A stretch of DNA of 64,000 nucleotides. Origin: Rhizomucor pusillus. Its lineage: Eukaryota > Mucoromycota > Mucoromycetes > Mucorales > Lichtheimiaceae. A program made the translations under genes and the position numbers. Positions 12,306 to 23,144 of the stretch are shown piece by piece (within the stretch, counting starts at the first letter, position 1; each line of letters starts with the position of its first letter). The stretch lies in the NCBI GenBank assembly GCA_900175165.2, contig FWWN02000704.1, positions 186,001-250,000 on the forward strand, written 5' to 3'. The notes under the pieces were generated by a model, which was given only the letters and a program-made list of their open reading frames with translations, made no database searches and was not told the origin of the DNA.

Positions 12306-13646
12306 ATGGATACTCCTTTACAACTCGTCGTTGACCAGGATGGTAACGCCGAGGCAGCTGCTTTTTGCGATTCCTTCCTACAACTGCCAGTGGATGATAC
12401 AAGTACAGACGTTGCTGCCTTGTGCGATTCACTCTTACAAGCATGTCCACCACCTCCAGCTCCTACACCACCAACATCGCTGCAGCACCATCTGCAGCAA
12501 CAGCAACAGCAACAACATCAAGACCAACAGCAAGCATATCAAGTAAAGCAGGAACAGCAACCTCAGGACCAAACTCAACAGCAAGAACAACAATATCGGT
12601 CTGAGCACGAGCAGGATGAACAGCCGACACCAACGACACAGCAGCAACAGCTGCCGCCACATCAAGCAAATTATCAAATGTCACAGTTGCAGTACCTACA
12701 GCATCAATTATATCATCAACAGCAACAACGAAGTCTTTTGCAGCAACATTATCAGCAACAACAACAACAGCAAATGCAGCAGTTCCAGCAACAGCAACAG
12801 CAACAGCATCTCTTTCAACAATATTCAACGTATCCATCCTCGCAAGCATTCTTGACATATCAGCAGCAGCAGCAACAGCAAGCACAGTGCATGCCAGCAT
12901 TATCATCATCGTTATCCTCAACGTCATCGACCTTGACCTCCACCTCATCGCTGTCACCAACCCGGAGCAGCAGCGAGAACTACAGTATGCTGTGGAGCAA
13001 AGCGCATTTAAATTTGGATACAGCCAAGCTGGTCAACATGGCGAACGACTGGACGCCAGAAGAGTGGAGCGCGCGGCGACGACTCGTACATTTCCAGCGC
13101 TCACATCAGTTATTCGAAGGCGGTGTTCTCGAGATAGACTGTCAAATAAGTCCCATGTCCCAGCAGCAACACCACGAACGAAGAATGAAGCAAAATATGG
13201 CTGCGGCGGCGAACGCAGCTGCGATGGCAGCCGCGGTGGCCGCTGGTCGCGCACCGACACTCCAAGCGCCCATGCCGGAAGCGCCTCCACTCGTGGTCTC
13301 ATGCATCTATTGGGCTGAGCGGCAAGATTATTACATTACATCGGTTGACTGTATCTACCTGCTCGAGGGACTTATCGGCGTGCAGTTCACGGTCGAGGAG
13401 AAAAACCGGATTCGGAGGAATCTCGAAGGCTTCCGGCCGCTCACGGTGAGCAAGTCAAAAGAGGACAGCGCATCGTTTTTCAGGCTGATTATGAGCTTCC
13501 CGCATCCAAAACCTCGGAATATTGAAAAAGATGTCAAGGTTTTCGCTTGGAGCTCGCTAGGCCACGCCCTGCGAAAAATTGTCCGAAAACACACTCCTAG
13601 CTACAGCAGCACAGCTTTGCCTCCTCGTTCGTATGCCCCATATTAA
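12306..13646 (+). CDS. Medusa (MedA)-like developmental regulator, polyglutamine-rich
   Basis: Single-exon gene for 446 residues. The first 230 residues are dominated by glutamine tracts encoded by mixed CAG/CAA codons, typical of activation domains. The C-terminal 230 residues hold the conserved fungal domain known from Aspergillus MedA and Magnaporthe Acr1: WTPEEWSARRRLVHFQRSHQ, then SCIYWAERQDYYITSVDCIY, then FTVEEKNRIRRNLEGFRPLT and SFPHPKPRNIEKDVKVFAW, ending HALRKIVRKHTPSYSST. An Ala-rich insert interrupts the domain. In ascomycetes MedA controls conidiation, adhesion and biofilm formation; its role in this lineage is inference. It follows the HSF gene in the same orientation with a 248-bp gap and converges with CSE1. 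Confidence 0.85.
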   Translation: MDTPLQLVVDQDGNAEAAAFCDSFLQLPVDDTSTDVAALCDSLLQACPPPPAPTPPTSLQHHLQQQQQQQHQDQQQAYQVKQEQQPQDQTQQQEQQYRSEHEQDEQPTPTTQQQQLPPHQANYQMSQLQYLQHQLYHQQQQRSLLQQHYQQQQQQQMQQFQQQQQQQHLFQQYSTYPSSQAFLTYQQQQQQQAQCMPALSSSLSSTSSTLTSTSSLSPTRSSSENYSMLWSKAHLNLDTAKLVNMANDWTPEEWSARRRLVHFQRSHQLFEGGVLEIDCQISPMSQQQHHERRMKQNMAAAANAAAMAAAVAAGRAPTLQAPMPEAPPLVVSCIYWAERQDYYITSVDCIYLLEGLIGVQFTVEEKNRIRRNLEGFRPLTVSKSKEDSASFFRLIMSFPHPKPRNIEKDVKVFAWSSLGHALRKIVRKHTPSYSSTALPPRSYAPY

Positions 13647-13770
13647 ATGAATGCAGCACCGTACATATTACGTTCAAAGCAACTATATTAATTGTTGCTA
13701 AGCCTTACATACTACATGCATACATTTTACACAAAATAATTTGCTAAATGTCTCCCTAGTTTCCTTTCTT

Positions 13771-13802
13771 TTGTCTTTCTTTCTTTCTCTCTTTCTTTCT
13801 TT
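13771..13802. repeat. CTTT-rich pyrimidine tract
   Basis: Imperfect TTTC/CTTT repeats in the 200-bp gap between the convergent stop codons of the MedA-like gene and CSE1. It sits in the 3'-UTR of at least one of the two. Confidence 0.6.
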
Positions 13803-13845
13803 AATAAGATTAAATCGGGATTCTCTTCGTTTTACTTCAGATCTA

Positions 13846-16800
13846 TTACAATTGTGCCAGATTCAATCCTGCGGCTTCAAAATACTTGGGCAAAAACAGA
13901 TCTGAACGCTCGGGTAGTTTAGCCTTGATCAATGCACGTTTCTCCGGTGGCAGTGATGCAAGTTGTTGAGCAAGGAATATGTGGGTCGGGGGGAATGCGG
14001 CAACAGGGTCTTCCTTGGACACAGAAGCAGTAGCAAGTCTGGAGAATGCCGTTTGATAGCCAGTCTCAGCAACATCTAGCGTGTAAAGTTCGTCTGGACC
14101 ATCGTCTGCAGCGAGAGGAGGAAGTTCGAGAAGTGCATACAGACCGCTCAAAGCCTTCGGCCACAATGTAGACACATACGGCTCTTGAAGCGTCAGTTCG
14201 CTCTGTGTTAATAGGCGGACAACAGCGATGCCGCACATTTTGCTGTCTACTGGGTCTCGCAGAGCAACCAGATCTGGAATTACGAAAATTTCATAGATTT
14301 GGCCAAACAAACTGATAAAAATGCGCGTCAATCAACTAGTGCTCAACTTAAACTCCAAAAAAATAAATACTCACCCTTGCTGTAAGCTATCCATGATACG
14401 TATCAAAGTATCCGGTCCGCCAGTCTTCTCCAGTACACAGTAGAGGCAGACCCACAATGTAAAGTTACGCGTGAACCTGTCAAATACGATGTGGTCTCCA
14501 CGTTTCTTGCTCTGCAGACGTGTGAGCACAGATGTAACAAGAGTTGGCAGATAATGGGAGAATATTTCACTGCAGGGGAAGTTTTAGCATCCTATCGTCA
14601 CAAACATGCCAACACAGACTTACAATGGTACATATTTCGTGACGGCTTCTAAGAGGAGCATGCCGTAGTGGTCGTTTTGCCGAGAATTGACAAGCTTTTG
14701 CTGGAAAATACCCAAAATGGGTTCCAGTTTGTTTTCTGCTAGGATAGTGTTGGCGCCCTTCGCGAGATATGTTTGTATCAATCGCACGAGAGCCGGAATG
14801 TTGCCTATCAAACAAATATTAGTTTTAACCTTATCTGATCCGTATTCTCGTAACCATGGTTTCAAACAATACACACCTTGTTCCCAGAGTGGAGGGTTCA
14901 TCAAGGGATTAAGTAATGCTACGTAGTCTGGAGTAAGATCATGTCCGCCGTGCTGCTCCAGCAGCTGCGCCAATAGCTGGAAGACATATGGCATGAATTC
15001 ATGTCCTTCCTGAGTGAGGATACTTTGGAATGGTCCAAAGAGCAGCTTCTCAAATTCTGTGACAGCATTCTCTGAAACAGGACAGATGAATCTACCAGGT
15101 GGTTTAGATACAATGCAGAAGATATTCAAGATGTTTCTCCAGTTACCTGATAAGCGCACCAATGCTTTCAAAGACATAGTGGTTGAATCTTGGGTTGCTA
15201 GGATTACTGCTGATCACGGCCAGGATGCTTGTCAATTTACCAATAATAATGTTGACATAGGGAGCGAGAGTCTGACGGCAGGTAATAATTACTCTCATGA
15301 CAGCTGCAAATGCTTTAGTGTCAGGTTTCTATCTCGCCTGTGGAAAAATCATACAACCTACCTCGCATGAGATAGTCATTCTCCGAAAGCTTTTCTGGCG
15401 TCTGACCAGCCTCAATGAGTTTGAATAATTGCGACAACAGTGTCTCGGCGTAAGGCGAGATATCTTCAGCGGTGAAGCTAAATAGACGGTCAATACACGT
15501 TAAGTTGGCAGTACCTTGCAAATATTCACGTACATCATAGTCTTTTGTTGACGCAAGAAAAGTATGCGCTCAATGGTGATAGCAGCGTACGTGTGTACAA
15601 CGTAGTTTTCGGACTCCAGGTGTTTAACCAACAGCGGGAAGACTGTCAGAAGCTGTTCCTTTGTGAGGATACTGCGGAATGTATGAATGTACTTGATGGC
15701 ATCAACTTTAAGAATGGGAACACCAGCATTCACGTCAGACTGCAGGTCACCAAGGATATTCTTTGAAAAGAAATCAACGATATCAACAAGACTGTTGGTC
15801 TTCGTTACTCCAGTCTACAAATCTTAGTTAGCGCTGGCATTCAATATCCACTTTTTCATCTGCATATTTACCAGAGCTGTTGATGTTCGGGAAGCAATCG
15901 CTACCAGCAAGAAAATAGCAGTGTTCTTATCCTTCCAGTGCATTTGTGGATTGGCGTTGTAACGCTACGGACACAAGTTTAGCAAACGCTTTTTGGATCA
16001 GTTACTTGGATAGTACCTCCAAATAATGTGTGATATATTGAGACATGATCTGTGTAATCTCGGCTTCGTATCGATCGACGTAGCATCTCAAAAAGTCTGC
16101 AGCAGCACGGCGGCGAGTATCCGCATCCGAACCTTCCAAATCTCGGCGGATATATTCGATCGGGTTGTCTTCAAACAATTCCTCATCGACATCTGCATAC
16201 ACATATTAATCGTCTTTTTTCAGTTTGCAATGCTTTCATTGATGCTCCACATACCACGCATGGCAATGTTAGGTAATGCGATTTTCTCGCACATGTTTTT
16301 CATCGTCTCAGTCTGTGAAAAGACACCAGCCAGGTTCTCCACCTTCAACATTGACGTAAGAAGCGAAAGACCTCTACCGACCATCTGCAATGCAAAAGTG
16401 AATAATCCACGCTGATGTATGCAAAGAACTGTTTGCCTTACAGCATCGTATTTTCCTTCACGTCCGGCAGTCGCGAGGAGTTCATAAACAATTGGTGTAA
16501 ACGACGGGAGTTGTGGCACAAGATCCTGGTACTTGAGAGTGTATAATTCCAATACTTCACAGATGCAAGTCTTGATCTTTTCCAGCGGTCCCGCCTCTTC
16601 TTCGTCGTCGCTATCAATCAAAGTGTTTCCATATACGAGGTATTTCTGGAAAAGCGGCATGAAATCGTTCAAATGGTCCTCAAAGAATTCCGGCAGGTCG
16701 ATGCAGTTCAAATCGTAGTAGATCTTAATTAATAGGATGAGTGATTGCGAAAGTAAGCGCATGGCGGCTTCGTTAGTCGCATTTTCCGTGATCAAATTGT

Positions 16801-17654
16801 CCGTGATCTGAAATCCAAACTTAGTACAGCGTGGTGATTATTGATAATTGAATCGATGTACCTGGAAAAGCTTGATGTATGGTTCGCAAAAGTTGGTCAA
16901 AACATACTGGATGTCAGCGAGTACAGAATTGTTGTCAAATTCATGTCGCCATCTATTCCACATAAGTGACCGTTTTGCCAATCGACCGTTTGCATCCCTC
17001 ACCTCTTAAATACGGAGTGTGCAATGTGCAAAATGCCGTTGTTTGTTCTGTAATCGGTGGCGCTCAAACGACTGATCAGATCCTATTATTTGGTGTGAAT
17101 TCCACCCAGCCGATTGTGTACATTGACCCTTTGTATAGCTTACTCCAATCAAATTTTCCCAATTTCTCGGGAAGTCTTCCGCAGCAATTATTGACAACGC
17201 GTCGCTGATCTGCAGCTGGATCTTGTCCGGAGCAGAGACCATGAGCTGAACGATCTCTGCTTTGATAGTCTGTCGATCCTGAGGTGCGATTCTGTTGGCT
17301 TCTGGGTTGTCCTAGATGTCGGTCGTGGTTAACAAATCTACGATCGTTTCTGCTGCTGAATCGTAAAAACACGTACAGGTACCCAGTGGCGCTTGATGTA
17401 GTTCTTAAAGTACAGTGCGCCAGCAAATCGAAGGGTCATGTCTGCATTGTTGTCGCTCAAGAGCTTGAGTAGCAGCAGAGGAAATCCAACCTGCACTTCG
17501 ACCTCGGCCAGTTGGCGCTCGGCTGGCAAGGTGATCAGACACTCAGAAGCTGTAAGGTTCTTCACATTTACTCACCTTCCTTCTGCGTAGCAGGGTTGAG
17601 AGTCTGCTGTAGATATTGTTGAAGTGCACTGTATGTTTGATCGTTTATTTCCAT
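13846..17654 (-). CDS. CSE1: CSE1/CAS exportin-2 (importin-alpha re-exporter)
   Basis: Importin-beta superfamily HEAT-repeat exportin that returns importin-alpha to the cytoplasm with RanGTP. It starts at the ATG at 17652-17654 ([20 protein letters not shown]). The importin-beta N-terminal domain follows ([17 protein letters not shown] and [17 protein letters not shown]). The CSE1 signature [20 protein letters not shown] with [13 protein letters not shown] lies at about 16060-16190. The C-terminal exon encodes HEAT-like helices and ends LNLAQL. About twelve exons with short introns are visible; total length is near 950 residues, as expected for the family. It is divergent from the HARS gene. 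The call is secure, although not every splice site was fixed. Confidence 0.93.
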
Positions 17655-18170
17655 TGCTTGAATGGTCGACAATCAAAAGACCTCCTCGCAAAAAATGCAA
17701 CTTGGGCGCGTTTATCGAAGCGACACGAAGGAATTTCGGGTCCGCTAATTTTTGTTATTTCGACCTAGCTACTTAATTGGACTATCATGCGTTCAAAATG
17801 TGCTCTTCAGGTCACAACGCCTATACCAGCTTTAATCAGTAATTCGTGATGATTACAATACAGGGTCATGTACAAATGTTTGATTATTTTAACCTTTCCT
17901 ATCCCGTATTGTTTGGTCCCTGGAACGAAATTCCTCGATCTTCGAGCAAAATTTCGATAAATCACTGCTATATATTCATGCTCCTACGTTATAAAGTATT
18001 GGAGACAAAAATACACATCGATCGCTTACAGACTGAGGAAGATTCAATTAAGCTGATTTGGGGATTACAATAGGAGATTTCCAATTCACCACAAACACTG
18101 ACTCAATCCAGCTTCAAACACCGGATCTTGGTCCGACAATCCCAAACAACTTTTTTCTCCAACCTACATA
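17655..18170. promoter_or_regulatory. Shared upstream region of CSE1 and HARS
   Basis: About 516 bp separate the two divergent start codons, so this AT-rich stretch must hold both promoters. No coding sequence or canonical element was identified with confidence. Confidence 0.55.
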
Positions 18171-20262
18171 ATGACTGACAGGAAGCAACAATTGGCTTTG
18201 TCGATTGCAACTCAAGAAGACAAGATAAAGCAGCTTCGTACGAATGGCGCCGAGTCCAGCGTCATTGATGCCGAGATCGCTGTCCTGAAAGGATTGAAGC
18301 AAGAACTGGATGCCCTGGAAGCTGTCAGCGGCGATGGCAAGAAGAAAAAGGGTAAGGCCGGCAAGAACGCGTTTACCCTAAAGACGCCCAAGGTAACAAC
18401 TAATGGTTATACATGACTTTTTTAAACCATGCCACTAACGCCCCAGGCTACAGGGTACCAAAGATCACAACGACAAGGAAATGGCAATCCGCGAAAAGGT
18501 GTTTTCGACTATCACCAAGGTCTTCAAGAAACATGGCGCCGTCACCATTGATACTCCAGTTTTCGAACTCAAGGTAAAAGCTTGGCTATATGCCCATATG
18601 CCCATCTATTCGTTCGTTTTCAACTGACAAAATGCTGGGATTATATTTTGTCAGGAAATCTTGGCTGGCAAGTACGGTGAAGACAGCAAATTGATTTATG
18701 ATCTGGCAGATCAGGGTGGTGAAGAGTGCTCTCTTCGATATGACTTGACTGTACGTCGACGACGATTAGATGGAAAGGAGATGAAAAGCTTATCGATTGA
18801 ACGTAACAGGTGCCCTTTGCTCGTTTCTTGGCCATGAACGGCAAGGAATATCAGAACTTTAAGCGATATCACATTGCCAAAGTATACAGACGCGATCAGC
18901 CAGCGATGACTAAGGGTCGTATGCGAGAATTCTACCAATGTGTAAGTGAATGCTATGCCATAAAGATCTTTAGACTTCGCTGACTGAAAGTTTCCCTTTG
19001 CGTTTGTAGGATTTCGACATTGCAGGCACCTATGATCCTATGATCCCCGATGCTGAGATCCTCAAAATTTTGTGCGAAGCATTGACAGCCTTGGATGTTG
19101 GCGATTTCACTGTCAAGGTAAGATGGAACATGACGATTACTATGCGATGGAGATTCTTATGTCATTTTCCATAGTTGAACCACCGTAAAATCTTGGATGG
19201 TATCTTCCAAGTCTGCGGCGTGCCTGACGAGAAAATCCGTCCTATCTCGTCTGCGGTTGACAAGTTAGATAAGGTACAAACATCAAGCATTTCGTTTGAT
19301 TTGAGCGAACATTGTCTCTAACAGCATCATCCAGCTCCCCTGGGAAGATGTTAAGAAGGAGATGACTGAGGAAAAGGGTCTGCCAGAGGAGGTCGCTGAC
19401 AAGATTGGAGAATATGTCAAACTGAAAGGCAGTCGCGATTTGTTGGAAAAGCTCTCCAAGGATGAAAACTTGACAAAGAATGAGTCTGCTTCCCAAGGTC
19501 TTGCCGACATGGCTATTTTATTTGATTATCTCGATGTTTTCAACATTACACACAAGGTAGACTACTAAGGAAAAGACGGCGATCTGAGATAGATTACTTA
19601 ATTTCGTTGCTTAGATGTCCTTTGACATGAGCTTGGCTCGTGGTTTAGATTATTACACTGGTATAATTTACGAAGCCGTCACAGAAAAGTCTGCACCATC
19701 GGCTATCGCCGATGGTAAGAAGCCAAAGCCCACAACCAAGCCAAACTCTGACGAGCTGGACGAATCGAGTGTCGGCGTTGGTTCCATTGCCGCTGGCGGT
19801 CGTTACGATAACCTCGTTGGTATGTTCTCTGGTGTCAACAAGAAGGGAGAACCCAACCTCAAGATTCCATGCGTCGGTGTATCGATTGGTGTCGAGCGTG
19901 TCTTTTCTATTTTAATGTCAAAGCAGAAGGCCGAGGATATCAAGAGCAACGAGACGCAGGTATATGTCATTTCTGTAGGCGATGGTCTACTCAAGGAGCG
20001 TATGCAAATTGCAAACGAGCTTTGGGAAAACGATATCAAGGCGTCGTTCATGTTCAAGAACAAGCCCAAATTGGATAAGCAATGGGCTGCATGCGAGAAG
20101 GACCACGTTCCCTTGGCGGTTATCATTGGCAAGGACGAATTAGATAAAGGTGAAGTCCGCGTCAAGGATATGCGATCCAAGGATGAGAGTCAGGGTGGAG
20201 GTGTTACCATCAAGCGATCAGATATGGTCCAAGAGTTGAAGCGACGATTAGAGCAATTTTAG
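18171..20262 (+). CDS. HTS1: Histidyl-tRNA synthetase, cytosolic or dual-targeted
   Basis: Class II aminoacyl-tRNA synthetase that charges tRNA-His. Exon 1 (18171-18392) encodes a Lys-rich WHEP-like helical hairpin. Later exons give the catalytic core: motif 1 region ([17 protein letters not shown]), motif 2 ([20 protein letters not shown] with EFYQCDFDIAG), the histidine-specific [10 protein letters not shown], and motif 3 ([16 protein letters not shown] followed by [13 protein letters not shown]). The anticodon-binding domain closes the protein near 19950-20250. Splice sites are canonical where checked, for example 18392/18454. No mitochondrial presequence is visible from this ATG; fungi often make the mitochondrial form from an upstream start, not seen here. 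Confidence 0.96.
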
Positions 20263-20340
20263 AATCATTAAGTCGGTGCATAAAGGGTCCTCTTTCTCTT
20301 TCTTTGTTTCTCCTCTCTCTTTGTATTTCTTTGTTGTCTC

Positions 20341-21801
20341 ATGGATTCTTCACCTGTCGATGAAGAGGAATCTTTAGATTCTGTCTACAACTTTGTGGGC
20401 GATGCTAGTTTAAATCATCCGAGCGTCGATCATGCTTCAGACTCGTCTCTATCCTCATATTTTAACAGCAGCGACTCAAGTTCGCGTATGCTGTAAGTCA
20501 TTGCCTTCAGGTCATTTAGCATGATTGTTAGCAGTTCTGAAAGCTTTAGATGTAAGGTTTCCCCGTAGGTCTGAGACCCGTGCTTCACAGCGATCGAGAT
20601 CAAGCAAGAACAATCCGCTGCGTTCATTCCGGTCTGAACCTGCGTACAAACCATTGGAAGGCGGCAAAGGAAGTGAGCGTGTCTCTTTGTCACCGCGCCG
20701 ACGACACTCGCATTTATTTTCAGATTATCCTTCAGATACTAGACGTCGAATCGACAAGTCGTTGTCTGTACTGCGTGATCTACGAAATGCAACATCCCCG
20801 CTCGACTATTCTTACCACAGCAGAGATGATGATCTGATGGGATCATCCATTTTTCGAGAGAGACAAGAAAATATCGAGCGTAAAATGGTACAAGATTTGG
20901 ATGAACGTTACAGAGAGGTCATAGATTCTCTGAATGCTCGAATTACGGCAAGTATACAACTTGCATTGCTTTTCACGTCGCCTAACCATAGTCTTGTGAC
21001 TTGCTCAGATACTCGAGGAAGAAGTGCTTAAAGCTAATCAGGACCTCAGCACTTCAAGGGAATTCCTAAGAGAACTGGAAAGCAGAGATCAGGGTAAGTC
21101 GGTTGATGTTCTCGATATATTAGCAATTGCTGACCAAAACTAGGCACACAGACTACCATTGATTCTGGTGTGCAAACTGCTACGCAGACTGTTTCTGATC
21201 CTGGCGTGCCTGTGGTCACGCAGACGATGGTTGATCCAGGCATCGAGGTATCCACGCAGACCTTCAAAGCGAGCGCGGAAGCAGCCACACAGACAGCTTT
21301 GAGACCAAGGCTAGATGCAGCCACAAATACGGATTATATACGGCTGGCAGACACTGACAGTATATCAAATACTAGTGAGGATAGTAATTTGCCCGTGCTG
21401 GAGGTAAATAAATCTCTAAAAGTCTCTGCATGCATGGATTTTGACAACAAATTTCTTGCAAGAATTTGATGGATAATCTTCACGTGGGAACCAAGGAGGA
21501 ACTCTTCCCAGCAGTCAAGGAGTTACAAAGAAAGGCGCAATTGTTAGAGCAAATGAAGGAATTTGTGGACAACATTGAATATTTGACCTGGGATACACCT
21601 CATGTTCCCTTGACAACGATGTGCTCGCGGCCAGACTCCATCCATGCCCATTTGTGTGATACCCACCGTGCTGAGTGGCACAAGATGCAGCGAAGAAAAC
21701 AAGAAATCCGGCGCAAAGACGCATACACTGCAGAGCGATTAGATGCGACATTGAATCAGATAACAGAATGGGCACATACAATGCGGCATGTTATCTCATA
21801 A
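20341..21801 (+). CDS. Uncharacterised coiled-coil protein with tandem TQT (LC8-binding) motifs
   Basis: I do not recognise the family. Five exons read in phase: 20341-20492, 20569-20947, 21009-21093, 21143-21403 and 21463-21801. The N terminus is acidic and Ser-rich. A basic, Ser/Arg-rich middle leads into a coiled coil (ERQENIERKMVQDLDERYRE onward). Exon 4 encodes five TQT motifs in about 50 residues, spaced 11-12 residues, for example GIEVSTQT and EAAATQ-like variants, plus a degenerate TNT. This spacing matches the LC8/Dyn2-binding arrays of yeast Nup159. The C-terminal 110 residues are helical with no named domain. The intron after exon 2 appears to use a GC donor (ACG then GCAAGT), because the nearest GT would break the frame. 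A role as a dynein-light-chain hub is inference. Confidence 0.75.
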
Positions 21802-21918
21802 AAGCAAAACAAATAAAGAGAGGGGAAAATAAGAGAAAGAAGAGATCTAGGTAAACACATGAAAGTATAACAGACTATATACAGGTTGAGGAGTATGAGA
21901 ATCGGGTTATCCAGACAT

Positions 21919-22718
21919 CTATACTTGTACACGCTTCCTGTAAGCAGTTAAGTCCTTGATGGTAATCATCTTGATATTATGTTTCTTTGCGAAAGCAAAG
22001 CAATCGTCCCGTCTAGCCATGCTACCCATAGGGTCGTCCTCTTTGACCAATTCGCCGATGCAAGCCGCCAATGGCTTCCCAGCCAACTTGCACAGATCAA
22101 CGGCAGCTTCTGTGTGTCCAAAACGCTCTAAGACTCCATTTTTAACAGCACGCAACGGAAGAATATGTCCTGGTCGTGAAAAATCCTCGGGTTTGCTTGT
22201 AGGATCGGCAAGTTTCCTGGCTGTCAAAGCCCGATCTTGCGCAGAAATACCAGTCGTTGTGCCATGGATATAGTCCACTGAAACTGTGTAAGCTGTCTTC
22301 ATCAATTCAGTGTTTCTGGGTACCATCAGGGGTAATTGCAGTTCATCGAGTCGCTCAGCGGCCATAGGGACACAGACATATCCGCTATCCGTCAAAAAGA
22401 AACAAGGAAGATTCTCTGTCAGCCTTTTTATACTCCTTTCGGCATGCGACATGCATCTAAGATAAATTATACCTTGAGTACCGGATAAGAAATGCCATTT
22501 GCTCGGTAGTAACACCCTCGGCAGCAATAATAAGATCGCCTTCGTTCTCCCGATCCTCATTGTCCATGACAAGGACAAACTTGTTTTCGGCTGCAAAGTG
22601 AAAGAAAACGTCAGTTAGCAAATGCCCCAGCACCGTGCATGCGAGAATACTTGCCAAAGTCTTTTAAAGCGTCTTCTACCGAGTTAAATTCATATTCACT
22701 ATGTTGCATGTTCACCAT
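21919..22718 (-). CDS. RIB3: 3,4-dihydroxy-2-butanone-4-phosphate synthase
   Basis: Enzyme of riboflavin biosynthesis that converts ribulose 5-phosphate to formate and dihydroxybutanone phosphate. It starts at the ATG at 22716-22718. The conserved [20 protein letters not shown] supplies the acidic metal-binding residues. It is followed by [20 protein letters not shown], then [20 protein letters not shown] and [10 protein letters not shown] with [15 protein letters not shown], all hallmark segments. There are three exons; the first intron is best explained with a GC donor (TTTG then GCAAGT), which restores the reading AENKFVLV. The length of about 230 residues is normal. It is a stand-alone RIB3 without a GTP-cyclohydrolase II fusion, as in other fungi. 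Confidence 0.94.
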
Positions 22719-23144
22719 GGCTAAAACCAGTGGAAAGAGAGGAGCGTAGGCTGAGTTTTTGTCTGCTCACAAATCATTTTGAATTTGTTCCGTCAGCGGC
22801 GCGAAATCACTGACTAAGCCGGTTGCGTCAGATCTACGCCCGGGGAAACAATGTATCCAAAAGCATGACCAAAACCTCTCACCATGCAGTAGTAGCTGTC
22901 AACTTCAATGATTGTCACGTGTCACTGTGTTCATTTTTCATGGCCGGTCAACATTAAAACGTGTGCGATAAAAAGGAAATAGTCTCGAAACATCGGCCGC
23001 AGAGAAGCAAACGCATAGATAAAGATAGAATTTTCGCCCACGGCAACTAAATCATAAAATATAAGATGATGGATCAACTCATCGCAGATGAATCAGATCA
23101 TCTTGCAACGATAAGGTGCAATTCAATTATCTGTGTGTTCTCTT
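22719..23144. other. Interval between RIB3 start and NUP82 stop
   Basis: About 426 bp holding the RIB3 promoter and the NUP82 3'-UTR, both genes on the minus strand. No coding sequence or repeat was seen. Confidence 0.5.

Noticed and set aside
10034..13302. Long minus-strand ORFs opposite the HSF and MedA-like genes (for example Leu- or Ala-rich ones near 11015-11491 and 12435-12960)
   Set aside because: They are antisense readings of CAG/CAA repeats and Ser-rich codons, giving Leu, Val or Ala runs without any domain.
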